A stretch of DNA of 64,000 bases, from assembly GCA_009823505.1 (NCBI GenBank), contig VZQC01010427.1:122054-186053 (forward strand), given 5' to 3'. Shown here in pieces: positions 10,736-22,715 of the stretch. Under the pieces are notes generated by a model. That model searched no databases. It had not been told where the DNA came from and was given only the letters and a program-made list of their open reading frames with translations. A program made the translations under genes and the position numbers. The stretch is from Rhizomys pruinosus (lineage: Eukaryota > Chordata > Mammalia > Rodentia > Spalacidae). The first letter of the stretch is position 1, and each line of letters begins with the position of its first letter.

Positions 10736-11644
10736 ATACAGTTTGAGTTAAAAGCTAGCTTTTCAGCTAGCATCCCCCAGGTGCACAGGTGTGTGGGGAG
10801 TCATGAGGGCAGTTCTTGACCCCAACCTATGAGGGAGCAACTCATCATCCCAGCACAAGTTGCTGGGCAGATCAGTGGTGAGTGATGGATACCAAGGGCC
10901 TAATGCAGGAGTCTGGGATTGGCCCTGAGTGACTACATCATTCTGTTTATAAACATGACATGCAATATACATTAAAGTGGATTCTCCATCACCATCAAAG
11001 CATGACCCAAGATCAATTACTTTGCATGTATACAGGGTGGAGCAGGCCTGAATTTTGAGTGTCATGTGCTAGTGGACTAGATGGGTGTACCTCAGACTAC
11101 CACCTTGGTGAGGTAGCATGGGTTTGGATGGAGACTAATCAAGTCACCAGCTGTGGGGAGTGAGTTGCCAGTAGTGTAAACTGAAGATTGCTCATAAACC
11201 ACCAGTATGAAATTCCTGTCCAGATGCCAGCAGCTTCTGGGTTCTTGTGCAGACACAACCAGATAGGGTGTGCTCTACCTCCCAAGGGTAAGGACATGAC
11301 ATTGGAAGAACCACTCAGGTGTGGCTATGAAAGTACCCAGATGATCTCTGCACTGAGGGGTTAGCTCCCCCAGGTGTCCCCAGGTGGCCACTGCTCCCTT
11401 TCCCTTAGCAGAACTGAGCTGTACCTGCTCATAGCTGGAGGCACTTACTACAGCAATACTTTGGTCCAAGCTTTTCTGGCTTTCATTGTTTGTGTTGAAA
11501 ACTCAACTATAATTCTGTTGGATTTCCTTTTACATATAATGTGCTTATTTCTAGTAGCTTTCAATACCTATTCAGTACTTTACTATGTCATGCCGTGGTG
11601 TTTCTCTTCTGGTCTAGTCTTGATATTCTGTTTTCTTTTTCTTT

Positions 11645-11805
11645 CTTTTTTTTTTTTTTTTTTGTCTTTTTGAGACAGGGTCTCCCTGTAGCCCCAGCTG
11701 TCCTGGAACTCACTCTGTAGACCAGGATGGCCTTGAACTCACAAAGATCCACCTGCCTCTTCCTCTCAAGTGATAGGATTAAAGGCGTGCACCACCACAC
11801 CCGGC
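11645..11805 (-). mobile_element. B1 SINE, full length
   Basis: Complete minus-strand B1 ending in the CCACACCCGGC head complement, with a poly-T (reversed tail) on the left. Similar flanks (TTGATATTCTGTTT on the left, TTGATATTGTTT on the right) are an imperfect target-site duplication within or beside an L1 3' end. Confidence 0.9.
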
Positions 11806-11809
11806 TTTG

Positions 11810-14800
11810 ATATTGTTTCCTATTTCTATATTTATTTATTTTAAGGGATTCACAATATAAGAGCACGGTTGTTTTCAGATCATATTAACATCGCACAGTT
11901 TGCCATAGAACTAGCTAATTACCACTAGCATCCACAGATGAGGGATACCATTAGTCCTTTGTTTTTCTGGGACTGTGTCACTTCACTTAGCATGATATCC
12001 AGCTCCATCCATTTACCTTTCTTTACTGCTGCATAGAACTCCATTGTGTAGATGTACCATACTTTATCCACTCATCAGTTGAGGGGCACTTGGGTTGGTT
12101 CCAGCTCTTTGCTATTGTGAAGATAGATGCAATAAACATGGCAGTGCATGTCTCTCTGTAGTAAGATGAGTCTTGTGGATATATACCCAGGAGTAGTATG
12201 ACTGGGTCAGGTGGCAAAATAATTTTGAGATTTCCAAGGGTTCTCTACACTGCTTTCCGTAGTGGCTGTATGAGTTTACATTCCCAAGAGCAGTGGATGA
12301 ATATTCCCCTTTCCCCTTAACCTTTCCACTTGGTATTGTTTGTTTTCTTGATCCTACCTGGGATTATTGGGGTTAGATCATATCTTAAAGTGATTTTAAC
12401 TTGCATTTACTTAATTATTAGCAAGGTGGAATACATTTTAAGATGTTTCACAGTCATCTCTAATTCCTCAATTGTGAAGTCTCTGTTCTGCTCTTTGCTC
12501 CATCTATTGAGTGTGTCATTTGTTTACTTTATTCTTTGTTTTTTGAGTAGTTTATATATTCTGGAAATCAATGATTTGTCAGATGTATCTAAGGTGAAGG
12601 TTTCCTCCCACTCTATGGGTTTTCTCTTCACTTCCTTGATTATTCCTTGTGATGTATAGAAAAGCTTGAGTTTAATGAGGTCTCATTTGTTAATTGTCAA
12701 TCTTATTTCTTGTGCAGCTGTTGTCTAATTTAGGAAGTCTTTTTTATGCCTTTGTCTTGTAGGTTGCTGCCAACTTTTTCTTCTATCACCTTCAGAGTTT
12801 TGGGTTTCATGTTGAAGTATTTGATCCATCTGGAGTTGACTTTTGTTCAGCGGGAGAGGAAGGGGTTTAATTTCATTCTTCTACAAGTGGTGATCCAGTT
12901 CTACCTACACCACTTGCCGAAGATGCTGTCTTTCCTCCATTCTTCTTCTTGGCACCCTTGTCAAATATAATGTGGCTGAAATTGTAGTAGCTCAAGTTGG
13001 GATTTTCAGTTTTGTTCCATTGATCAACAGGTCTGTTTTTGTGCCAGTACCAAGCTTCTTTTATGATGATAGCCCTGTAGTATAGTTTGAAGTCTGGTAC
13101 AGAGATCCCCACCTGGAAAAAAAAAGAAAGAAAGAAAAAAGAGATCCCCGCCTGCCTTACTCTTTTCACTCAGGGTTGCTGTGGCTATTCAGGGTCTTTA
13201 TTTTTTCCATATGAAATTAAGGACTTTTTTCCAAGCCTGTGAAGAAAGTCTTGGGGATTTTAATTGGGATTTCACTGAGTCTGTGTATTAGTTTGGGTGG
13301 AATGGACATTTTTACTATATTAATTTTCACAATACATGAGCATTGGAGATCTTTCCATCTTCTGATGTCTTCTTCAATTTTCTTCTTCAGGGGTGTAAAA
13401 TATTGTTGAGATCTTTGGTGTCTGTGGTTAGGTTTTTCCTAGGTATTTTATTGTTTTTGAGGCTATTGTGAATGGGAAGGTCTCCTTGTATTCCTTCTTC
13501 AGTTGCTTGCTGGTGTAAAGAAAGGCTACTGATTTTTCTAGGTTAATTTTGTATCCTGCCACTTTACTAACTCTTAATCATTTCTAGCAGTTTTCTGGTG
13601 GAGTTTTTAGCATTCCTTAGTTAACCATGCCATCTGCAAAAAGGGATAGTCAGACATCCTCTTTTCTAATTAGTACTCCTTTAATTTCATTTTCTTACCT
13701 TATTGACCAAGCAAGTATATCAGCAGTATATTGAAGAGGAGTGGTGACAGGCGGCAGCATAGCCTTTAAGAGGAATTCTTCTGTCTTTTCTCCATTAAGG
13801 ATAATGTTGGCTCTGGGTTATCTGTATATGGCTTTGATTATATTGAGGAATGATCCCTCCAGTCCAATTCTCTCTAGGGCTTTAAGCATGAAGCAACGCT
13901 GGATTTTGTCAAAGGCTTTTTCTGTGTCAATTGAGATGATCATGTCATTTTTTTCTTTCAGCCCATTTATGTGTTTTATTGTATTTATTGATTTTCATAT
14001 GTTGAATCATCCCTGCATTTCTGGTATGAATCCAACTTGGTCATGATAGATGATCTTTTTGATGTGGGTCTGTATGTGGTTTGCAAGTATTTTTTTTGAG
14101 AATTTTTGCATTTGTGCTCATTAATGAGAAGGGTCACAGTTCTCCTTTTTGGTTGTATCTTTGCCTGATTTTGGTAGTAGAGTGATGCTGGCTTCATAGA
14201 AGGAATTTGGGAGAATTCCCTGTGTATCTTTCTGAACTATTTGAGTAATTATGGTTGTAAGTCTCTTTGAAATGTTTTATCGAATTCTGCCTTGAAACCA
14301 TCTGGGCCTGGGCTTTTTGTTGTGGGGGGTTCTTATTAAATCTTCAATTTCTTCATATACTATGGGTCTGTTTAAGCCATCTATCTCTTCTTGGTTAAGC
14401 TTTGGTGATTCCCAGGATTTCAGATATCATCCATTTCTTCTAGGATTTCGAACTTAGTTGAGTATTGCTTTTTGAAGTATTCCTGTATGATATTCTGGAT
14501 ATTTTCAATGTCTGTTGAGATATTTCCAGTTTCATCACAGAGTCTATTGATTTGGGGTTCTTATTTCTTTCTTTTGGTTAAGTGGGCCAGATGTCTCTCT
14601 ACCTTATTCATTCTCAAAGAACCAACTTGTGGATTCATTGATTTTTTTTTTGTATTGTTTTCTTTGTTTCTATTTCATTCATTTCTGCTCTTATATTTGG
14701 AATTTCTTCTTCTCTGTTGCATTTACATTTCATTTGTTGCTATCTCTCAAGTTTGGTTTTTTTGTTTGTTTGTTTGTTTTGTTTTTCCTGCGTTGTTAGA

Positions 14801-16080
14801 TGGTTCACTTATGCACTTTCTGTTTTTGTAATGTAGGCATCCAGGGCTATAAACTTACTTCTTGGGACTGCTTTTATTTTATTTTATTTTTTTAGGGGGG
14901 TGCTTTTAAAGTATCCCATAGGTTTTGTTGTGTTGTATTATCATTGCCATTCAACTCCAGGAATGCTTTTATTTTTTCTTTATTTCTTCCTTGACACATT
15001 CATTATTCAGGTGTGTTGTTTAGTCTCCATGTGTTCTTGTAGATAGTAGGGCTTATCCTGGTATTGAGCTTTTTTGCACTGTAGTATGATAGAATGCATG
15101 AAATTATTTCAATCTTTTTGTATTTGTTGAGTTTTCTTATGTGTCCCAATATGTGGTCAGTTTTGGAGAATGTTCCTTGGGATGCTGAGTAGAAAGTGTA
15201 TTCTCTGTTATTTGGGTGGAATATTCAGTTGATATCTGTGAGATCTGTTTGGTGTATCATATCATTCAGTTCAGGTGTCTATTTATTCTTTGTCCAGTTG
15301 ACCTGTCCAAAGGGCTCAGTGGGGTATTGAAGTCCCCTACTATGAGTGTTCTGGGGATAATCTATGCCTTGAGTTCCTGGAGAATTGTCTTTATAAATTT
15401 TGGTGCGCCAAAATATGGTGCATATATATTCATGATTATGAAATATTCATGATCAATTGTTCCTTTGATAAAGATGATATGACCTTCTTTTCTCTTCTGA
15501 TTTCTTTAATTTGAAGTCTATTTTGTCTGATATAAAATAACAAGACCCGCTGCCTATTTGGTACCATTTGCTTGGAATATTTTTTCCATCCTTTCACTTT
15601 AAGTTGGTGCCTATCTTTGAGGGTAAGATGGGTTTCTTGTAGATAGCATATAGATGTGTTCTGTTTCTTAATACAATCTCCCAGTCTATGTCTTTTGATT
15701 GGCAAGTTTGAGTCTTGCTTCCTTTCACCTTATTATCCATTTGCATTTTTGTTCTAGGCTTCTACTTCTACAATTATGCTTTTATTAATTTCTCTATCTA
15801 GGTGCCTGGGGATATTTCCCCCTTCTTCTGTTCTTTGAATTGCTTCAAGTATTTTCTGAAGTTTGGTTTTTTGGACTTGTATTCTATCATCATGTCGATG
15901 TCATGGAAGATTTTTCTCTCCCCTTCAACTATAACCTCTTCACTGTGTTGAAGGCTTGCTTTGCTGGCCTCCTTCGGATGCCTTACTTGCTTGTTTGTTT
16001 GTTTGATTTGTTTTTCTCCTTGTTTATGCAGTGTTCACTTGTCTAAGTTTTAGGCTTTCAATTTTGTTTATATATTGGAA
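11810..16080 (-). mobile_element. L1 LINE: 3' UTR, ORF2 and shortened ORF1
   Basis: On the minus strand this is an L1 reading 3' UTR (about 11810-11940), the ORF2 C-terminus (PLLGIYP and WIKYG segments, 12023-12217), reverse transcriptase (about 13100-14300) and the endonuclease region (about 14850-15700, including QETHLTLKDRHQLKVKGWKK near 15650). ORF2 would nick DNA and reverse transcribe L1 RNA, but the frame is broken many times, so it is dead. Near 15955 the sequence jumps from the ORF1 C-terminal domain straight to the very start of ORF1/5' UTR, deleting about 1 kb that is present in the L1 at 41170-42190. A 25-bp A-rich insertion lies at 13116-13140. Confidence 0.9.
13102..13154 (+). 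repeat. Tail-only insertion with target-site duplication
   Basis: GAGATCCCCACCTG at 13102-13115 is repeated as GAGATCCCCGCCTG at 13141-13154, and between them lie only 25 A-rich bases. The sister L1s have one copy of this target. It looks like an L1-endonuclease event that inserted little more than a poly(A) tail. Confidence 0.65.
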
Positions 16081-16950
16081 GTCTAACTGACTCTTCCCTT
16101 TTTGTTCTGAAGGGCCTCCAAAGAATTCACTTGGACACTCCTTCAGCAATTCCAGTTGGGGTGTGGGGGGATATTCCTTGCTGAGCCCTGGTTCTCTGTG
16201 CTTCAGGAGGTCTGGGAAATCCCCAAACTAAGCTCTGTGCACTCAGGCCTCACAGTGGCATCAGGCCCGCCTCTTATACCAGCTGTGCTTCAGGTGGTCC
16301 TGGGAAATCCCTGATCTAATCTATGTGCACTTCTGTTTTCTATTTTATTTACTCTGCTTGTTATTTCAAATGGACTTACTGGGGTTTTAGTTCCATCTTC
16401 ATTTATGATTGAGTTTTGTCTGTATTTCTATCTCTTTTGTGAATTCACTTTCCAATTCCTGAATTGTTTTTATTTCATTCAGCTACATATTTGCATTTTC
16501 TTCAGCTTTAGTCCAAGTTTATGCCTATCTTCTTTGTGTTCTTTGAATTGTTTGTCCTTGTTTCCTTTGAGTTCTTTGATCATGTTTATGATTATTCTTT
16601 TAAATTCTGCTTTGTGAGGGTCCTAAGGGTGATTCTCATTTTAGTACAATTCTTTAAGACTGGTGGGTTCTGTTAAGGGTATTTTCTCTTTGTTGTTTTT
16701 TTTTCATATTATTTGTGTTGTATCATTGCTGTTTATGCATTGGTTATGTTTTGTTGATTGTGTGTCTGAAAGGAAATTCTATTCTTCTTTTGCTACTTGA
16801 ATTTTGTTTAAGTTTCTCTTGTTGGTGTTGCTTGGTTGCTTTGTTGCTCAGGTATGGACATTTAGTTGGTGTGTGTTTTAGGGTCTTACAGGGAAGTTGG
16901 CCTGGTGAGCAGTAGGCAGGTCTGTGGAAGCTGGGTAAGGAGGGCAAAAA
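16081..16950 (-). mobile_element. L1 5' region
   Basis: Continues the preceding L1 upstream. At about 16190-16345 two similar units (GTGCTTCAGGAGGTCTGGGA and GTGCTTCAGGTGGTCCTGGG) suggest monomer-like 5' UTR repeats. The T-rich 16336-16700 stretch resembles the antisense of an L1 ORF1 coiled-coil region. Boundaries are approximate. Confidence 0.5.
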
Positions 16951-17390
16951 ATAGGGGGGAAAGCCTGTGGATGTTCTAACAAACTAGGATGGAAAATTGA
17001 AATAGTTTGGAGACAGACCCCAACAAAAAGTTTAGTCTGGTGAACAAGAGCTGAAAGACCAGGAGTGGACCTGGGCCTAAGGCTAGAAGGGAGATTGACT
17101 GTTGGGAGAGAATGAAGCTGGTCCAGTGGCAGAGGAAAGAGAGTTATATTTATTTTATAGCAGAATGGTAACACTATTATATTGCCTTTTAAATAAGAAT
17201 TTCTGTTAGAGTCGCTTGTGTGAGTTCCTTAGGTCACATTAATGATCAGGTTTCATTTCTAATATTTCTATGCACAATTATGGTCTGTTATATGAACTAT
17301 CCATTGCATTCTTTGTCGTTCTCTTCAGAGATGTGAACTACACGGGTTTCATTGTTTTACAAGTTCACAATATTTATACTTGTTTGTTTT

Positions 17391-17728
17391 CTCTTGCTAT
17401 GACAAAACACTCTGAAAAAAAAACACAACATGTGGAGAGCAGGGTTTGTTTCATCTTCCCTTCCAAGTCATAGTCCTTCACTGAGAGCAGTCAAGGCAGT
17501 ATGCAAGTCTGGAAGCTAGAGGCTAGAGCCAAAGCTCAAACCTTGGAGGAACACTCTTTACTGGCTAGTTTCCTTGATTTTTTTCATCTACTTTGCTTCC
17601 ACAGCCCAAGTCCATCTGCCCTTGAATGACCCCACCCACTGTGGTCTGTACCCTCTTATATCAACCAACAATTACAGCTGAGGATCCTTATTCCCAGGTA
17701 ACTTTAGTTTGTTTTCAATTAAGGAAAA
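17391..17728 (-). mobile_element. LTR fragment, MaLR/ERVL-like
   Basis: Antisense of a common rodent LTR type. It starts TTGCTATGACAAAACACTCT on the plus strand and ends near a GAGGATCC and TTAGTTTG segment, with the internal CCCACCCACTGTGG-type block. It is related to the LTRs at 58328 and 38207. Diverged, with no partner LTR seen. Confidence 0.5.
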
Positions 17729-17781
17729 TTTATATCTCAATTTAATTGGGGGAAATGAAGATAGCTAAGACCATTTTTTAT

Positions 17782-17821
17782 AAATGTATGAAATTTTCAC
17801 ACAAAGAAGTCAGTAAGAATA
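17782..17821 (+). repeat. Left 40-bp target-site duplication
   Basis: Positions 17782-17821 are identical to 18461-18500 over 40 bp and directly flank the L1-tailed copy II. Confidence 0.9.
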
Positions 17822-18460
17822 TTTTTTTAATTTTCATTTTTTATTGATGCTTTGTGTATTTCATACATCATTTTTCAGTTCAGTTCAGGCATATTTCCCT
17901 TTCCCTTCCCCCAACCCCACCCCACCCCATCCCAGATCATGCATTCTGCCATAATTGTCCAGCATCTTTCTCTCTTTTTTCCATTTTTTTTAACAATAAG
18001 TGATAATTTATGAGTACAAGCATCCTTCATGTAAAACCATTTTGCAAGCAGTTGTGCCCACACAGCTCATGGATCCCACCATCCAGCGGGGGGGGGGGTT
18101 GTATGTTCAATCAAGTTGATCAATGAGTGTCCAGACTATCTTGCTATAGTTTAACCATTCACCCCAATCACAGCCCTTACATTCTACCATAATCCGCAGA
18201 TTGTACCTTGGGCTTAGAAAAGGGGCACAGGTGGATGAGAAGCAAAATAGTCTACTTTCTCTGGAGCTGTTGTCTTGGACTCTGGTCAGTTCTGGCTGTT
18301 TCCTTTCATGGGCTGACAGTTTGTCCAGGAATAGCCTTTCAATCCTACTAATGAAGCAAAAGCAATTCGATATATAAGTATTTAAACAGTACTAATTGTT
18401 ATGGTAGGTTACTTTGGTATAGACACAGATGTTTTGATGCTATGTTAATCAATGAATTAC
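17822..18460 (-). mobile_element. L1-tailed repeat, copy II (5'-truncated)
   Basis: A 639-bp minus-strand insertion between perfect 40-bp direct repeats. The poly-T end (17822-17845) and the pyrimidine tract (17895-17932) mark the 3' end. The 5' truncation at 18460 corresponds to about 35800 in copy III. The 3' ~170 bp resemble the L1 3' UTRs at 20400 and 25560, and the rest belongs only to this family. Target duplication, A-tail and 5' truncation together indicate target-primed reverse transcription by L1 machinery. Confidence 0.85.
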
Positions 18461-18500
18461 AAATGTATGAAATTTTCACACAAAGAAGTCAGTAAGAATA
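18461..18500 (+). repeat. Right 40-bp target-site duplication
   Basis: Perfect copy of 17782-17821. Confidence 0.9.
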
Positions 18501-18876
18501 AATTTTAAACCCTGTAAGATGCATATACTAGAGCTCATCAGTAGCCTTAATCAATGTATTTATCTGCCAAAATTGCAAAGCCATGAAATGACATCTTATT
18601 CATCAAAGGCTATTTCATTAGAATACTAGATAGCAAGTTGTTGTTGGTTCCTGCCTTAAGTCAGGAATGTACACTACTTCCTTAGAATAATTGCTGCCAA
18701 AAATAATAAATAAGAACTTATTAAATTTTAACTAATTTATAACTACTACCAATAGCTGTTCCTGAACACACTAAAAATGATTTAGTAATTTGCTTTTGTT
18801 TTTACACTCTTTTATTACCCTATCATGTTTGTCATCCCACCCTACTTCCCTCTTGTTACCTTTGCAAGATTCATGA
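18501..18876. other. Unique-looking A/T-rich sequence, no gene seen
   Basis: No coding frame, RNA gene or repeat recognised. Confidence 0.4.
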
Positions 18877-18877
18877 C

Positions 18878-18961
<84 letters not shown>

Positions 18962-18965
18962 CTTT
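18877..18965 (+). repeat. (CTTT)n/(CT)n microsatellite
   Basis: A run of about a dozen TTTC units passing into CT repeats. It probably grew from the reversed tail of the adjoining B1. Confidence 0.95.
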
Positions 18966-19085
18966 CTTTCATCTTTTTGAGGCAGACTCTCACTGTAGCC
19001 AATGGTAGCCTGGAACTTGCAATGTAGAGCAAACTGACCTAGATATCACAGAGATCCTCTTGCCCTTCACTACAGACTACTGAAT
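18966..19085 (-). mobile_element. Diverged B1 SINE
   Basis: Minus-strand B1 (TTTTTGAGGCAGACTCTCAC, then CACAGAGATCCTC), missing a clear head. Old copy. Confidence 0.65.
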
Positions 19086-19388
19086 TTTCATCTTTTTCTT
19101 TTTTTTTTCTTTGTAACCCATTTAGTTTAACAAGGATCATCTGTGAGATAATCGTATTGAAGCTATATACTGTAACCTCATGGGGTCTTTAGTGGATATA
19201 CAATTGAAAACAGTTATTTCCCATCTCCTTGAATCTACCCTAAAGGGATTTACAAGTTCCGTGTGACGATTTCATATGCAAAACCAGGAACTATTTTTAT
19301 CTTGTTTCTAGACTTACAGGTGATTTTAAGGAGAAAGAAAGAAATCCTCCAGTATTTTAAAGCCACACTGCTTATGGCTAACAATTTT

Positions 19389-19536
19389 TTTTTGGTGTTT
19401 TTGAGACAGAGTCTCCATGTAACACCAGCTGTTCTGGAACTCACCCTGTAGAATAGGCTGACCTTGAACTCACAAAGATCTGCCTGCTTTTGCCTCCCAA
19501 GTGGTAGAATAAAAGTAATGGGCTACCACACCCAGC
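19389..19536 (-). mobile_element. B1 SINE with target duplication
   Basis: Minus-strand B1 flanked by TTATGGCTAACAATTT (19372-19387) and TTATGGCTGACAGTTT (19537-19552). The two flank differences indicate moderate age. Confidence 0.9.
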
Positions 19537-19552
19537 TTATGGCTGACAGTTT

Positions 19553-20395
19553 TAAACACAAATGTCACTATGCCATGTGTTATCTTATATGGCAGAATTG
19601 TATAGACTGTGCTAATCCAGAAATTTGAGACAGATACGGTGGTCCTCAGATATTTACATCTGTTATTTAACTTGCCAGAGTATCAGGGCTTTGTTTTTTT
19701 TTCATTTTTTTCGCTTTCTTTCAATAAAAACTGTGCAAAATATAATTTCTCAGATTTTTTTCAATGGTTCAAACAGTTACATGAAATCTGTCTTTGAGGT
19801 AATACATTATGCTTTGCTAAATATTATATTGAATATTAGCCCATAATCTTAGCACATTAGCTAAGATTATATTGCATCTTAGCTTATATTATATCGAATC
19901 TTAGCCTATGATCTTAGCCCAGAATCATAGCACACTATATTCAATTATTAGTATAGAATTCTATCCGTTTTAATAAAAGGTAAATTTAGAGTATGTTTTT
20001 AGACTCTATTCATTTCCCATGTAGTAATGAGATGAAAATGTGACTTTATATCTCCTATTGAGATGCAACAGATTACTTCAAGCCTGGATGAAGAGATGGC
20101 CTCCTTCAGGGTCTTCTGGATTAGAGGAGTAGGAGAGGAATCTTTGTAGACTACTATATAATTAATTTTGTGTCCTTTGTTTGTGACCTCTGACTATGAT
20201 TCTATCCATGTACATGTTGCCTCCCACAGCTCTATAGAATAATCTACCAATTCCACATAGTAGAACAGCAAGAATAAGTGTGATGGAGTGACAGGCAAGT
20301 GAAACATCTAGGTGGTTTGTGAGAAGCTTTGCCTAGGTTAATTCTGTCCTTTGCCACAAATCAGGTAGAGAATTTATAGCACTTATTCACAGTTT
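19553..20395. other. Unique A/T-rich sequence, no gene seen
   Basis: Contains a short degenerate tandem motif around ATCTTAGCC at 19832-19925, including a hairpin at 19843-19870 (11-bp arms, 6-nt loop). No coding gene recognised. Confidence 0.45.
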
Positions 20396-20399
20396 TTTC

Positions 20400-21120
20400 T
20401 TTTTTTAAATATAATACTTTTATTGATGTTTTCTGTATTCCCGACATCATGTTTCAAGTCAATTTAGACATATTCTCCTTTCCCTTCCCCCCACTTCACC
20501 CCAGATCATGCATTCTGGCATAAGTGCCCTGCATCTTTCTCACCATCTTTTTTTATGTTTAGGAATTCCCAATTTCCTCCTTTAAGTTTTTTGTGGTTAA
20601 TAGCCACAGCCTTTAACAGCTACGCTATCCCTCCAGCCCTCCTTCTTTAACTTTATATTAATATAAAATATGAAAACGTACCTTCTACACATATACAGTA
20701 ATTACAGAGTCTGAAAGTAAGTGGTGGGTCAATTCTAGAGACTGTTAAGAGGGATAGCCTAGCGGTTAAGAGCACTGACTGCTCTCGCAGAGGACCCGGG
20801 TTCGATCCCCAGCACCCACATGGTGGCTAAGAACCGTCTGTAACTCCAATTCCAGGAGAACTCCAGTTCCAGGGGAATCTGAGACCCTCTTCTGACCTCC
20901 GCGGCATTGCACGACACAGGTGCACAAACGTACATGCAGACAGTACATTCATACACGTACAAAAATAAATAAAATTTAAAAAAGAGATTTAAATTATAAC
21001 AACATAGTTGCTTTCAGATAAAAAGAAATATGACATTAATGTTGTTCAGCTTGTCTTTCAACTCGGAATTTAGTTTTAGCATCCACAAATATTAACAGCC
21101 AAGCATACCATACACTATTC
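20400..21120 (-). mobile_element. L1 3' UTR fragment
   Basis: Antisense L1 3' end with A-rich terminus, pyrimidine tract (20480-20500) and the segment that follows (20990-21120), collinear with 25560-26180. A SINE splits it. Confidence 0.75.
20746..20985 (+). mobile_element. B2/B3-type tRNA-derived SINE
   Basis: Has the tRNA-like box B (GGTTCGATCCC), CAGCACCCACATGGTGGCT, and a tail ending in AAATAAATAAAATTT. It carries the 17-bp internal tandem duplication (AACTCCAATTCCAGGAG, then AACTCCAGTTCCAGGGG) that defines the young copies here. Confidence 0.95.
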
Positions 21121-21125
21121 ATCAA

Positions 21126-21905
21126 AGAAACTGCTCTTTGCAACAGATGGAAGCTACTGCAGAATTCTACAACTGATCAGACCCGGAGAATATGCATCTG
21201 AAAGATTCCCAGTCCCAGGCAACACATTTACAGTTGAACCTCTACACCTAAGTCTCCTTGTACATAGTGGAATGAGAGGTACAGAGAAAATGAGTGCATC
21301 CCTCAACTCTCATCAGTGAAAGATTCTTACACAACAGAGTGCAATCCACACAGAAGGCCACTACTGGCCAAGTTTCAAAAAAATGGGAGCCTCCTGAGTA
21401 TGTGTCTCTGGATAAGACTCATGTATTAAACCTCACCCACCCATGGCTCAGGATTTGATGCAGAAGTGGGGGCACAAAATTTTGTTAAAAGCCCACATTG
21501 GTTCATGAATGTAAGGAAGCAGAGAAATTTAGACCATTAGAAGCTTTCACATATGAATATATGGTGATGCTGGCACTTGGCACAGAAATTCTGCCAACTC
21601 AATAAGACAGAGTCCCAAAGTGGAGCAAGGGAAATGGGTGGTGGGCTGGCCCTGGATTGAGAACTGCTGGAGATTATTGCTTGGTGAGGGAGAGTTTGCC
21701 TTAAGATTTCTAGATATGCTAACTAGAATCAAGTGGATACATTTCTACAGAAGCACATCTGAGTTCAAATGCTTCACTGGATAGGATTTATCTTGGATGG
21801 TGCAATGCATGAGTTCTGATGAGGGATTGGGGATATGGAGGTGGGTTAAATCTAAATTAGATTAGGAACTATTGTAGGAAATATGCAAATACTCAATAAA
21901 AAGCT
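21126..21905 (+). mobile_element. L1-like 3' end, plus strand
   Basis: Resembles rodent L1 3' UTR sequence in layout (GGGGGCACAAAATTTTG near 21468, later G-rich blocks) and ends with CAATAAAAAGC at 21893-21903, a plausible polyadenylation end. Assignment is from general resemblance. No frame is coding. Confidence 0.45.
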
Positions 21906-22397
21906 TTAAAATTTATGGGCCATTTTTTGGAGAAATGTTTTTTTCAATTCTAATGAAAAACATTTACTTTTCATTATCTAATTGTGACATTTCTTTGAGT
22001 TTTCTAGATACAAACCCATTGAACATATCTAGGTGGCAAATATTTTATCCCCATCCTGTAGGCTTAACATCACACTGACAGTTTTTTTTTAATTGAAGAT
22101 GTTTCTTATTTTCATATAGATTATTTATGACCATTTCTTAGGATTTTTTCATGTGCCATTAGAATCTATTTTCAGGAAATTCATTCCTATTTTTATTTCC
22201 CGAGTATTCCCTTTGTGATTTTACCTAGTAGTTTCAGGTTTTTTTGTAGCATGAGGCATTTGGATTTAGTTTTACTCTACATGGGGAAAAATTGCTTTCC
22301 CACCATTTATTAAAAAAGGATACATTTAATTGTTTTTATATCTGAGCATTTCATATATAAGTGTTATCTGTGAATTATTTCAATTTCTTCCATTCCT

Positions 22398-22480
22398 CCN
22401 ATATGATATATATGTATATATCATATATTATGGCCTATTGCTCATATATATTATATATATATCATATTATATATATATAT
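22398..22480. repeat. (AT)n repeat with an N at 22400
   Basis: Alternating A/T blocks containing several TATATAT palindromes. The N likely marks a sequencing or assembly break. Confidence 0.85.
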
Positions 22481-22715
22481 TTCTAGAAGAAGCTGATTGA
22501 CATCATTTAATACTGCTGGGATTTTCATGAGAACAACCATGGATCTACCTAGAGGACCTGGGTGGATCTGACATTTCTGAGCTCTAACTTCCTAAAGACT
22601 TAGAAGTCTTTTAACTTATAAGAACCTTTTGAATGATATCTAATGAGGTTTCACAAAGCTTTCACATACATGTTAGAGTCATCTGTAGGTATCTTATAAT
22701 TTATATTGCTATTTG

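Larger units (their letters stand above)
7206..11750. other. Right copy of duplicated segment
   Basis: It restarts at the point matching about 3505 and runs collinear with the left copy to the B1. The first ~2.2 kb carry many small insertions, whereas about 9540-11640 is almost identical to the left copy. The quality gradient points towards the N. Two large extra blocks (7375-7560 and 8855-9435) are absent from the left copy. Confidence 0.85.

Noticed and set aside
19843..19870. A hairpin with 11-bp arms
   Set aside because: Explained by the local degenerate ATCTTAGC tandem repeats.
20795..20815. tRNA-like box B sequences (GGTTCGATCCC) as possible tRNA genes
   Set aside because: They belong to tRNA-derived SINEs, with no foldable full tRNA and a SINE body and tail following.
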